Part shown: positions 1 to 6,022 of the stretch, piece after piece
Layout: the number at the start of each line of letters is the position of its first letter
Position numbering within the stretch: the first letter of the stretch is position 1
From: an uncultured Lachnospiraceae bacterium
GTDB taxonomy: Bacteria; Bacillota; Clostridia; Lachnospirales; Lachnospiraceae
Length of the DNA stretch: 8,434 nucleotides
Assembly: GCA_905236615.1 (NCBI GenBank)
Contig: CAJORC010000311.1
Location: 1 to 8,434, forward strand
Direction of reading: 5' to 3'
Notes under the pieces: model-generated
Told to the model about the DNA's origin: nothing
Seen by the model: the letters and a program-made list of their open reading frames with translations, nothing else
Database searches by the model: none
Made by a program: the position numbers and the translations under genes

Positions 1-476
1 GAGATACAGGCGCAACACTTGCACCGTTCAGTGCATTCCTTCTTCTTCAGGGCGTTGAGACACTGTCACTCAGACTTGACCGTCATGCAGAGAATACAAA
101 GAAGGTAGTTGAGTTCCTTAGCAACCATCCTAAGGTAGCAAAGGTTAACCATCCTTCACTTCCCGATCATCCGGATCATCAGCTTTACCAGAAGTATTTC
201 CCGAACGGAGGAGCTTCGATATTTACATTTGAGATCAAGGGCGGCAAGGAAGAAGCATGGAAGTTTATTGATAATCTTGAAATCTTCTCACTTCTTGCGA
301 ACGTTGCAGATGTTAAGAGCCTTGTTATCCATCCTGCAAGCACAACTCACTCACAGCTTTCAGAGGAAGAGCTTAAGGATCAGGGTATCAGCCAGAGCAC
401 AATAAGACTTTCAATCGGAACAGAGCACATTGATGATATAATCGCAGATCTGACAAAAGGATTTGATGCCATTTAA
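1..476 (+). CDS. metY: O-acetylhomoserine sulfhydrylase (MetY family), 3' part only
   Basis: Partial gene running in from the left edge. The first whole codon is at 3 and the TAA is at 474-476, leaving 157 residues of a protein whose family is usually about 425 aa, so roughly the last third. It is the small C-terminal domain of a Cys/Met-metabolism PLP enzyme of fold type I. It opens with DTGATLAPFSAF and contains NVADVKSLVIHPASTTHSQL, the segment typical of O-acetylhomoserine aminocarboxypropyltransferases, then STIRLSIGTEH, whose Arg is expected to bind the substrate carboxylate. The known family reaction is O-acetylhomoserine plus sulfide (or methanethiol) giving homocysteine (or methionine) in the cytoplasm. 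The catalytic PLP lysine lies upstream of the window and cannot be checked. Cystathionine gamma-synthase/lyase relatives are less likely, given the ANVADVKSL stretch. The cysK gene follows on the same strand after a terminator, so the two look like neighbours in sulfur assimilation with separate transcription units. Confidence 0.88.
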   Translation, partial: DTGATLAPFSAFLLLQGVETLSLRLDRHAENTKKVVEFLSNHPKVAKVNHPSLPDHPDHQLYQKYFPNGGASIFTFEIKGGKEEAWKFIDNLEIFSLLANVADVKSLVIHPASTTHSQLSEEELKDQGISQSTIRLSIGTEHIDDIIADLTKGFDAI

Positions 477-494
477 TAATAAAGATAAATTTGG

Positions 495-542
495 TGCCGG
501 GCTTGTTTCGTGAAATGCGGAACACTCCCGGCATTATGATTT
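495..542 (+). terminator. Hairpin terminator after metY
   Basis: A two-part hairpin starts 18 nt after the metY stop. TGCCGGG (495-501) pairs with CCCGGCA (527-533). Inside a 2x2 internal loop, 504-511 pairs with 517-524 (seven or eight pairs including G.U), leaving a GAAAT apical loop. The following sequence TTATGATTT is only moderately T-rich, so this is a good hairpin with a mediocre U tract. It separates metY from the cysK promoter just downstream. Confidence 0.6.
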
Positions 543-590
543 GTAATTTACAAACCCCTAGCCGTGTGCTAGGATAAACTTACTAAGTAA
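540..590. promoter_or_regulatory. Three inverted repeats over the cysK promoter, probable operator(s)
   Basis: Three short dyads tile the cysK promoter. TTTGTAA-T-TTACAAA (540-554, seven-bp perfect arms) covers the -35. CCTAG-7 nt-CTAGG (557-573) covers the -10. TTACT-A-AGTAA (580-590) lies on the expected start site. Such symmetry over a cysteine synthase promoter suits a dimeric repressor. In Firmicutes, cysK is commonly controlled by the Rrf2-family regulator CymR acting with CysK itself, but I cannot match these dyads to a verified CymR consensus, so the regulator is not assigned. Confidence 0.45.
547..575 (+). promoter_or_regulatory. Predicted cysK promoter (extended -10)
   Basis: TTTACA (547-552, five of six matches to the -35 consensus) is followed by a 17-nt spacer and TAGGAT (570-575, four of six). 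An extended -10 TG (567-568) sits one base before the -10. The predicted start is near 582, giving a leader of about 25 nt before the cysK ATG. The ribosome binding site GGAGG (594-598) is 9 nt from the ATG. This is a sequence-based call without experimental support. Confidence 0.6.
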
Positions 591-607
591 ACTGGAGGTA
601 AAATTGT

Positions 608-1543
608 ATGGGTAAGATTAAGGACAGCGCATTAGAGCTTATCGGCGGAACACCGTTATTAAAGATAAGCAGGTATTCGGCAAAAAAAGAGATCACTGAA
701 GCTACTGTGCTTGCCAAGCTTGAATACTTAAATCCTGCAGGATCGGTCAAGGACAGGATCGCGCTTGCAATGATCGAAGAAGCTGAGAAGAACGGTCTTC
801 TTAAGGAGGGTGCAACTATCATTGAGCCTACAAGCGGAAATACCGGTATCGGTCTTGCATCTGTGGCTGCTGCAAAGGGCTACAGGGCGATACTTACGCT
901 TCCTGATACGATGAGCGTTGAGAGAAGAAATCTCCTCAAGGCTTACGGGGCAGAGCTTGTGCTGACTGAAGGCTCAAAGGGTATGAAAGGCGCTATCGCC
1001 AAAGCTGAGGAATTAAAAAAGGAAATTGAGGGATCGATAATCCTAGGCCAGTTCGTAAACCCGGCAAACCCTGCAATACATAAGGCAACTACCGGTCCTG
1101 AGATCTGGGATCAGACAGATGGCAAGGTAGATATCTTCGTTGCCGGTGTCGGTACAGGCGGAACGATCACGGGTATCGGAGAATTCCTTAAAGAGAAAAA
1201 TCCTGATATCAAGATTGTTGCAGTGGAACCCGAAGGCAGCCCGGTGCTTTCGGAAGGCAAAGCCGGAACACATAAGATACAGGGTATCGGAGCAGGTTTT
1301 GTTCCTGAAGTATTGAATACAAAGATTTATGATGAGGTAATAAAGATTTCAAATGAGGATGCTTTCACTGAGGGCAGAACTTTTGCAAGAGCAGAAGGAA
1401 TACTTGTCGGTATATCTTCGGGTGCAGCACTGAAGGCTGCAGAGATACTTGCAAAGCGTCCTGAAAATAAGGGCAAGACTATCGTTGCACTTCTTCCCGA
1501 CTCAGGAGACAGATATCTTTCAACCCCGTTATTTGCTGATTAA
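608..1543 (+). CDS. cysK: Cysteine synthase A (O-acetylserine sulfhydrylase)
   Basis: A complete 311-aa fold-type II PLP enzyme of normal family length. It makes L-cysteine from O-acetylserine and sulfide in the cytoplasm. Visible landmarks: LIGGTPLL (11-18) at the N-terminus; NPAGSVKDR with the PLP lysine at K48; the substrate loop TSGNT (75-79); the PLP phosphate loop GTGGT (182-186); [14 protein letters not shown] (223-236), a CysK hallmark; and GISSGA (268-273), whose serine contacts the pyridine nitrogen. The ATG at 608 is chosen because GGAGG at 594-598 sits 9 nt upstream and the protein begins where the family does. The gene has its own promoter with overlapping dyads. It converges on nrdG with only 3 nt between the two stop codons, and its terminator lies inside the nrdG coding sequence. 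The alternative cystathionine beta-synthase is unlikely: the protein lacks CBS domains and has the CysK-type loop. Confidence 0.95.
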   Translation: MGKIKDSALELIGGTPLLKISRYSAKKEITEATVLAKLEYLNPAGSVKDRIALAMIEEAEKNGLLKEGATIIEPTSGNTGIGLASVAAAKGYRAILTLPDTMSVERRNLLKAYGAELVLTEGSKGMKGAIAKAEELKKEIEGSIILGQFVNPANPAIHKATTGPEIWDQTDGKVDIFVAGVGTGGTITGIGEFLKEKNPDIKIVAVEPEGSPVLSEGKAGTHKIQGIGAGFVPEVLNTKIYDEVIKISNEDAFTEGRTFARAEGILVGISSGAALKAAEILAKRPENKGKTIVALLPDSGDRYLSTPLFAD

Positions 1544-1546
1544 ATA

Positions 1547-2008
1547 TCAGTTCTTAAGCTCGATTATCCGCTGGTTTGATGAACCGCGGTAATCGAGCTT
1601 TTCATCTTTTAAATCTTCGATAAAAGGTCCGTCAACAAGAACATCGATATAATCCAGTACTTTTAAGTTTACAGATGTTTCACCGGAACGGATCTTTTCA
1701 ATGGTCCATCCTGTGTAGCACCAGACGGAAAGCCCCATTTCTTTCGCGGCAGCCGCAATCTCAATGACGGCATCACTCTGAAGGAGGGGATCACCTCCTG
1801 ATAAAGTTATGCCGCTGATATGCCGGGAAGAGCGGATAAGTTCAATGATATCGGAGGTATCGCTTTCTTCACCGCCGTTTATATCCCATGTATCGGGATT
1901 ATGACATCCTCTGCAATGATGAGGACAGCCCTGAAAGAAAAGGACCAGGCGGATGCCCGGTCCATTTACTAAGGAGTGTTTTATATATCCTGCAATTCTG
2001 CATTTCAT
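1547..2008 (-). CDS. nrdG: Anaerobic ribonucleotide reductase activating enzyme (radical SAM)
   Basis: 153 aa, the normal size for NrdG. It uses a [4Fe-4S] cluster and S-adenosylmethionine to generate the glycyl radical on NrdD. The radical SAM motif CX3CX2C is at C28, C32 and C35 (GCPHHCRGCHNPDTWD). The SAM-binding GGDPL is at 71-75 and the family tail RGSSNQR is near 140-146. The ATG (2006-2008) is separated from the nrdD TAA (2010-2012) by one base, and a GGAG lies 12 nt upstream inside the end of nrdD, so translational coupling is likely. The last codons double as the cysK terminator on the opposite strand. The stop TGA (1547-1549) is 3 nt from the cysK stop. Nothing suggests damage. Confidence 0.95.
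   Translation of the reverse strand: MKCRIAGYIKHSLVNGPGIRLVLFFQGCPHHCRGCHNPDTWDINGGEESDTSDIIELIRSSRHISGITLSGGDPLLQSDAVIEIAAAAKEMGLSVWCYTGWTIEKIRSGETSVNLKVLDYIDVLVDGPFIEDLKDEKLDYRGSSNQRIIELKN
1556..1610 (+). terminator. cysK terminator lying inside antisense nrdG codons
   Basis: Starting 13 nt past the cysK stop, 1556-1571 pairs with 1586-1600 (15 base pairs with a single bulged T at 1567). GGTT (1573-1576) then pairs with AACC (1582-1585) around a TGATG loop. The T-rich tail TTTTCATCTTTT (1599-1610) follows, as expected for an intrinsic terminator on the plus strand. The whole element lies within the last codons of nrdG on the other strand, including those for the conserved RGSSNQR tail. On the minus strand the hairpin is followed by AAGAACTGA and no U tract, so it is probably one-directional. 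I see no clear terminator for nrdDG itself. Confidence 0.8.
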
Positions 2009-2009
2009 C

Positions 2010-4481
2010 TTATTTCATAGCTCCAATGCATGAGAGAATCTTTGAGTAATCACTTATCATCTTATCACCGACGAAAAGAACCGGAACGGTCATGATATTA
2101 TTATCCTCGGCAATCTTCTGTCCGTCAGAATTCTCTGCGTAAATAGTCTTGTAACTTATGCCCTTGTTGTCCATCTGTGCTTCAACAGCCTTACATTTAG
2201 GACAGGTATGTGTGGCAAGAATGCGGACTTCAAAATCATCCGAAAGGATAGTATCTATAACGTCCCCCTTTGAAGGAGCCTTTGTTTCGGTTTTTGTCCC
2301 GGATGAAAGAAGCTTATGCTCGCTGATCTTTTTAAATCCGCTGTAAGTCTTTCTGTCATGGAATTCCTGAGCTTTTCCGGCATTCCAGTTGCTGACAGGT
2401 CTGTAGTATCCGGTGATTCTTGAATATATCTCAGTTTTCTTTCCGCACTTGGGGCATTCTGTTACTTCACCGGTGATATAACCGTGCTCCTCACATACAG
2501 AGTAGGTAGGGCTCAGAGTGAAGTAAGGAAGCTTATAATTTTCAGCTATTTCCCTGACGAGGACAGCAGCGCTCTTCCAGTCAGAGATACGCTCTCCGAG
2601 GAAGCAGTGGAAGACAGTTCCCGAAGTATATTTTGTCTGAAGCTCATCTTCCATATCAAGGGCATCGAATACGTCTTCAACAGCGCCTACAGGAAGGTGG
2701 GTACTGTTAGTGTAGTAAGGTGTTTCGCCATTCTTGCCTGCTGTAATGATGTCGGCGAAATTCTCCTTGTCATAACGGGCAAAACGATATGCGGTACTCT
2801 CTGCGGGAGTAGCTTCGAGATTGAAAAGGTTACCGTATTTTTCCTGATAATCACTGAGTTTTTCTCTCATGAAATCAAGAACCTTATTAGCCCATTCAAG
2901 TGACTTCGGATTTGTAAGATCTTTTCCGAGCCAGCCTGCATTAAGTGTTGCTTCATTCATTCCGACAAGACCGATGGTACTGAAATGATCCTTAAATCCG
3001 TTGGGCAGATAAGCCTTTGTATAAGGATAAAGTCCTGCGTCATAATATGCAGTAATAACCTTTCTCTTGATATCAAGCGATCTTGCAGCGATATCCATTG
3101 TGCGTGAGAGGAGATTGAAGAATTCCTCTTCTGTATCTGAAAGGTAGGCAATCTGCGGAAGGTTTACCGTTACAACACCGATACTTCCGGTATTTTCACC
3201 TGCACCGAAGTTACCTCCGTTCTGCTTTCTGAGTTCTCTTAAGTCGAGACGGAGACGGCAGCACATCGAACGTACATCGGACGGCTTCATATCACTGTTG
3301 ATATAGTTTGAAAAATAAGGTGTTCCGTATTTTGCAGCCATCTCAAAGAGAAGACGGTTGTTTTCACTGTCATTCCAGTCAAACTCACGGGTGATGCTGT
3401 ATGTAGGTATCGGATAAGCAAATCCGCGTCCGTCTGCATCGCCTTCGATCATGGTCTCGAGGAATGCCTTGTTTATCATTGCCATTTCTTCCGTGCAGTC
3501 ACCGTAGGTGAAATCCTGCTCTTTGCCGGCAACGATCGCTTTCTGAACTGCAAGGTCTTCGGGACAGGTCCAGTCAAGTGTGATATTTGAGAAAGGAGCC
3601 TGACTTCCCCATCTGCTGGGGGTATTGATTCCGTATATGAATGACTGTATAGCCTGCTTAACTTCACGATAGGAAAGGTTATCCACCTTTATGAAGGGAG
3701 CAAGGTATGTATCAAAAGAACTGAATGCCTGGGCACCGGCCCATTCGTTCTGCATTATTCCGAGGAAATTGACCATCTGGTTGCAGATCGTCATAAGGTG
3801 CTTGGCCGGAGCAGAAGTGATCTTTCCGGGAACACCCGAGATTCCTCTTTCTATAAGGGTTTTTAAATTCCAGCCGCCACAGTATGCACCGAACCAGCCT
3901 AAATCGTGAATATGGATCTTCTTATTTCTGTGAGCATCCGCGATCTCAGGATCATAAACCTGATCAAGCCAGTATTCCTCAGTGATAAGAGCTGAGTTGT
4001 TAAGAACGTTTCCGCCGATAGAATAGCTTACGGAAGCATTCTGCTTAACGCGCCATGACTGATTGTCCTTGTCAACGGTAGTGCTCTGGGCAAAATCCGT
4101 AATATCGTCACTTGTGGGAACAGGCTCGCCAACATAGCCTTCCATGACTTTCTTTGACCAGTCAACCTTGTTTAAGATATTTCTTACATTAGTATGGATC
4201 ACACGGTAGCGGTCAAATGCTATGGCACTATCATAAAATCCCTTCGCCATTAAAGCCTTTTCTGCGGCATCCTGAGCTTCTTCGACGGTGACATTTCCTT
4301 CTGCGTCAACGTTTTCCTTCTCAAGTGTCTCAACAGCCATACGCTCCATTTCGCCCAGCACAAGTACAGAGTGCTTCTCACCCGTTGCCATAAGTGCCTT
4401 TTCAATGGCGTATCTGATCTTCGCGCTGTCGAAAGCGACTTTCTGCTTGTTGCGTTTTACGATAGTTTTAATAGTACTCAT
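2010..4481 (-). CDS. nrdD: Anaerobic ribonucleoside-triphosphate reductase with C-terminal glutaredoxin-like domain
   Basis: 823 aa, longer than the roughly 700-750 aa usual for class III RNR. It reduces NTPs to dNTPs using an oxygen-sensitive glycyl radical. Domain order: an ATP-cone allosteric domain (about 5-95, starting KTIVKRNKQKVAFD); the ten-stranded barrel core (about 100-655) with C201 (AYCGGW) and the tandem cysteines C407/C408 (MCCRLRLD), one of which should carry the thiyl radical; a zinc site from C663, H666, C676 and C679; and the glycyl radical loop with G691 (RITGYYRPVSNWN). A Lys/Ser/Thr-rich linker (about 718-747) follows, then a 76-residue redoxin domain with C760-P-K-C763 and the cis-proline motif TVP (798-800). 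The fused redoxin suggests a thiol electron donor rather than formate (inference). The start ATG is supported by AGGAGGAG, 4 nt upstream when measured from GGAGG. nrdG follows by one base. Confidence 0.96.
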   Translation of the reverse strand: MSTIKTIVKRNKQKVAFDSAKIRYAIEKALMATGEKHSVLVLGEMERMAVETLEKENVDAEGNVTVEEAQDAAEKALMAKGFYDSAIAFDRYRVIHTNVRNILNKVDWSKKVMEGYVGEPVPTSDDITDFAQSTTVDKDNQSWRVKQNASVSYSIGGNVLNNSALITEEYWLDQVYDPEIADAHRNKKIHIHDLGWFGAYCGGWNLKTLIERGISGVPGKITSAPAKHLMTICNQMVNFLGIMQNEWAGAQAFSSFDTYLAPFIKVDNLSYREVKQAIQSFIYGINTPSRWGSQAPFSNITLDWTCPEDLAVQKAIVAGKEQDFTYGDCTEEMAMINKAFLETMIEGDADGRGFAYPIPTYSITREFDWNDSENNRLLFEMAAKYGTPYFSNYINSDMKPSDVRSMCCRLRLDLRELRKQNGGNFGAGENTGSIGVVTVNLPQIAYLSDTEEEFFNLLSRTMDIAARSLDIKRKVITAYYDAGLYPYTKAYLPNGFKDHFSTIGLVGMNEATLNAGWLGKDLTNPKSLEWANKVLDFMREKLSDYQEKYGNLFNLEATPAESTAYRFARYDKENFADIITAGKNGETPYYTNSTHLPVGAVEDVFDALDMEDELQTKYTSGTVFHCFLGERISDWKSAAVLVREIAENYKLPYFTLSPTYSVCEEHGYITGEVTECPKCGKKTEIYSRITGYYRPVSNWNAGKAQEFHDRKTYSGFKKISEHKLLSSGTKTETKAPSKGDVIDTILSDDFEVRILATHTCPKCKAVEAQMDNKGISYKTIYAENSDGQKIAEDNNIMTVPVLFVGDKMISDYSKILSCIGAMK

Positions 4482-4521
4482 ATCTCCTCCTAAAATACCC
4501 TAAAATGGCTATTTTTCCTAA

Positions 4522-4537
4522 CCACAAGATATAGTAT
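4522..4537 (-). promoter_or_regulatory. NrdR box 1 upstream of nrdDG
   Basis: Read on the minus strand, the site is ATACTATATCTTGTGG. It matches the published NrdR consensus acaCwAtATaTwGtgt at 13 of 16 positions by my count. NrdR is the ATP/dATP-sensing repressor of ribonucleotide reductase genes. The site lies 40-56 bp upstream of the nrdD ATG, where a repressor would block or follow the promoter. A second box lies 32 bp upstream. Confidence 0.78.
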
Positions 4538-4553
4538 CATATTTTGAAATTTA

Positions 4554-4569
4554 ATTCTACATATTGCGA
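4554..4569 (-). promoter_or_regulatory. NrdR box 2 upstream of nrdDG
   Basis: The minus strand reads TCGCAATATGTAGAAT. The ten-base core (CAATATGTAG against CwAtATaTwG) matches at nine positions, with 11 of 16 overall. Its centre is 32 bp from box 1 with a 16-bp linker, the three-helical-turn spacing typical of tandem NrdR boxes, which is the main reason to believe it. A possible minus-strand -10 (TAGAAT, 4559 to 4554) overlaps this box, as expected for a repressor site, but I could not find a convincing matching -35. Confidence 0.62.
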
Positions 4570-4656
4570 TGTATACTTTTTAAATTTGCAAAAGCCCTTG
4601 ACAATAATTTTGTTGGTTATTTTTAAACAAAATAGAATGTGCAAAATCGAATCTTG

Positions 4657-4690
4657 CAATTCAGTGCCCAACTGGTTGGGAACTGAATTG
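4657..4690. repeat. 34-bp near-perfect palindrome in the nrdD/EIIC intergenic region
   Basis: CAATTCAGT (4657-4665) mirrors ACTGAATTG (4682-4690), and CCCAAC (4667-4672) mirrors GTTGGG (4675-4680) around a central TG. The only mismatch is G4666/A4681. As RNA, wobble and further pairs extend it to about 4654-4693. No T tract follows on either strand, so it does not look like a terminator. It sits about 24 bp upstream of the -35 of the next gene and about 90 bp from the NrdR boxes. A large operator or a structured leader element are both possible. No regulator is assigned. Confidence 0.6.
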
Positions 4691-4713
4691 TAACCATTTT
4701 GAATACAATCTTC

Positions 4714-4742
4714 TTGACAAACTAATACATATATAATATTCT
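4714..4742 (+). promoter_or_regulatory. Predicted promoter of the EIIC-like gene
   Basis: A perfect TTGACA (4714-4719), a 17-nt spacer and TATTCT (4737-4742, four of six). A better-looking TATAAT (4732-4737) is present but only 12 nt from the -35. The predicted start near 4749-4751 leaves a leader of about 110 nt that begins right at the first helix of the structured RNA described at 4755-4843. A weaker alternative promoter, TTGTTG (4610-4615) with TAGAAT (4633-4638) at 17 nt, would place the 34-bp palindrome in the transcript. Confidence 0.55.
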
Positions 4743-4754
4743 TATCTCAAGAGG

Positions 4755-4843
4755 TGACAAGACAGGTGTAAAATATCGGATTACACTATGGTTGTCGGCA
4801 AATCAGCGGTAACCGTTTTGTCGGATAATAACATGAGTTATTA
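4755..4843 (+). promoter_or_regulatory. Structured 5' leader: three-way junction plus hairpin, candidate cis-regulatory RNA
   Basis: The leader can fold into a compact multi-helix structure. P1 pairs GACAAGAC (4756-4763) with GTTTTGTC (4815-4822), eight pairs with one G.U. P2 pairs GTGTAA (4766-4771) with TTACAC (4781-4786), with a nine-base loop AATATCGGA. P3 pairs GGTTGTCG (4790-4797) with CGGTAACC (4807-4814), eight pairs with a tandem wobble and a nine-base loop GCAAATCAG. The P3 and P1 3' strands abut at 4814/4815, which would favour coaxial stacking. A separate hairpin TAATAAC-ATGA-GTTATTA (4826-4843) follows, just before the AGGAG ribosome binding site (4849-4853). P1 5' could instead pair with TTGTC (4792-4796) inside P3, giving a competing fold. 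It matches no riboswitch consensus I know. Pairing was found by eye, with no energy calculation. Confidence 0.45.
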
Positions 4844-4859
4844 AGAAGAGGAGAACATT

Positions 4860-5951
4860 ATGAAAAAATTCAAGGAATTCTTAAAGAGAAAGGACATCGA
4901 GATCAGCCTGAAGCGTTATGGCATTGATGCACTCGGTGCAATGGCGCAGGGACTTTTCTGCTCTCTGCTTATCGGAACTATCATTAATACCATTGGCGCA
5001 CAGTTACATATTGCAGCTCTGACACAGACAGTTGCAACAATAGGCGGTTCAGATTATACAGTAGGCGGACTTGCAACAGCAATGAGCGGCCCGGCTATGG
5101 CAGTTGCGATCGGCAGCGCCCTTAAATGCCCTCCGCTCGTACTTTTTTCACTTATTTCGGTTGGTTTTGCAGCCAATGCACTTGGCGGAGCGGGCGGACC
5201 GCTTGCAGTGCTTCTGATCGCAATCCTTTCAGCTGAGATCGGAAAGGCTGTTTCAAAAGAGACAAAGGTTGATATTCTTGTAACACCGCTTGTAACAATC
5301 ATGACAGGTGTTGCTTTCTCTGCATTACTTGCACCGGCTCTCGGAAAAGCTGCAATGAAAGTAGGAGAGATCATTATGTGGGCAACAGTTCAGCAGCCTT
5401 TCGTAATGGGAATCCTTGTATCTGTAGTTGTTGGAATGGCACTTACGCTTCCTATTTCTTCAGCTGCTATATGCGCTGCACTTAATCTTACAGGTCTTGC
5501 AGGCGGAGCTGCAGTAGCAGGATGCTGCGCACAGATGGTAGGTTTTGCGGTTATGTCATTCAGGGAAAACAAATGGGGCGGACTTGTTTCACAGGGAATC
5601 GGAACTTCGATGCTTCAGATGGGTAATATCGTTAAGAATCCCCGTATCTGGATCGCACCTACTCTTGCATCAGCAATAACAGGACCTATCGCAACATGCC
5701 TTTTCAAACTTCAGATGAACGGTGCCGCTGTTTCATCGGGAATGGGAACCTGCGGTCTTGTAGGCCAGATCGGTGTTTATACCGGATGGGTAAATGATGT
5801 TGCGGAAGGCACAAAAGCTGCCATTACTCCTTTTGACTGGATAGGACTTATCCTTATCTCATTCGTACTTCCGGCAGTTCTTACTCCGCTTATCAATGAG
5901 GTATGCCGCAGACTTCAATGGGTAAAGGACGGCGACTTGAAGCTTGCATAA
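4860..5951 (+). CDS. PTS_EIIC_2 / PfoR-like integral membrane protein
   Basis: 363 aa, the usual size for the PTS_EIIC_2 (PfoR-like) family. The protein is almost entirely hydrophobic, with perhaps nine or ten membrane segments after a short basic, charged N-terminus (MKKFKEFLKRKD). Family-typical stretches are VDILVTPLVTI (about 138-148), MALTLPISSAA (about 192-202), the GCCAQMVGFAVMSFRENKWGG region (about 220-240) and GMGTCGLVGQIG near 295-306. Members are often annotated as PTS sugar transporter IIC or as regulator PfoR after the perfringolysin O regulator. Most lack the IIA/IIB partners, and none is visible here, so PTS transport is unproven and the substrate is unknown. The ATG is supported by AGGAG (4849-4853), 6 nt upstream. 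It appears monocistronic: own promoter and structured leader upstream, terminator at 6002-6053 downstream. Confidence 0.82.
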   Translation: MKKFKEFLKRKDIEISLKRYGIDALGAMAQGLFCSLLIGTIINTIGAQLHIAALTQTVATIGGSDYTVGGLATAMSGPAMAVAIGSALKCPPLVLFSLISVGFAANALGGAGGPLAVLLIAILSAEIGKAVSKETKVDILVTPLVTIMTGVAFSALLAPALGKAAMKVGEIIMWATVQQPFVMGILVSVVVGMALTLPISSAAICAALNLTGLAGGAAVAGCCAQMVGFAVMSFRENKWGGLVSQGIGTSMLQMGNIVKNPRIWIAPTLASAITGPIATCLFKLQMNGAAVSSGMGTCGLVGQIGVYTGWVNDVAEGTKAAITPFDWIGLILISFVLPAVLTPLINEVCRRLQWVKDGDLKLA

Positions 5952-5993
5952 ACTCTGCGTTAAAGCAGTATCATAAAATAAATCAATTTCTTC

Positions 5994-6022
5994 TTGCTAA
6001 TACTCTCCGGAGATGATATCAT
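5994..6022 (+). promoter_or_regulatory. Predicted promoter of the glycine riboswitch-symporter operon
   Basis: TTGCTA (5994-5999, four of six) with a 17-nt spacer and TATCAT (6017-6022, five of six). The predicted start is near 6028-6030, only a few bases before the aptamer P1 strand at 6035. The spacer overlaps the 5' arm of the upstream terminator hairpin, so RNA made from this promoter would lack that arm. An alternative is TTGCAT (5944-5949) with TATCAT (5969-5974) at 19 nt, which would include the arm. The sequence favours the first only modestly. Confidence 0.5.

Noticed and set aside
1043..1273. Antisense and other-frame open frames inside cysK, nrdD, the EIIC-like gene, the symporter and the phosphatase.
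   Set aside because: They lie wholly within well-supported genes, have no ribosome binding sites that I can see, and their translations show no family features.
1538..1552. CTGAT/ATCAG mini-hairpin spanning the cysK and nrdG stop codons as a shared terminator.
   Set aside because: It has only five base pairs and no real U tract on either strand. The plus-strand terminator at 1556-1610 is convincing and the minus strand has none visible.
4558..4573. TACAT-6 nt-ATGTA inverted repeat as a separate operator.
   Set aside because: It overlaps the better-supported NrdR box 2. The box alignment (32 bp from box 1) explains the conservation better than this dyad, whose centre would be 36 bp away, off the helical phase.
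4598..4626. TTGACA at 4598 as the promoter of the EIIC-like gene.
   Set aside because: No acceptable -10 lies 16-18 nt downstream (TTTTAA or similar only). The TTGACA at 4714 with TATTCT at 17 nt is better placed.
4756..4822. Purine riboswitch-like three-way junction.
   Set aside because: The purine class needs long conserved junction strands and seven-base kissing loops. Here the P1/P2 junction is only one or two bases, the loops are nine bases with no convincing loop-loop complementarity, and the conserved junction bases are missing.
4741..4830. Possible SAM-I riboswitch, suggested by CTTATC...AAGAGGTGACAAGAC near the start of the leader.
   Set aside because: The conserved SAM-I core (a GAAACC...GGCAACC type segment, GGTGCCAATTCC, and a closing GAGATAAG strand) is absent. 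The first six bases also lie in or upstream of the predicted start region.
5955..5968. CTGC-GTTAAA-GCAG hairpin just after the EIIC stop as its terminator.
   Set aside because: The stem is only four base pairs and no T tract follows. The 12-bp hairpin at 6002-6045 with CTCTTTTT is far stronger.
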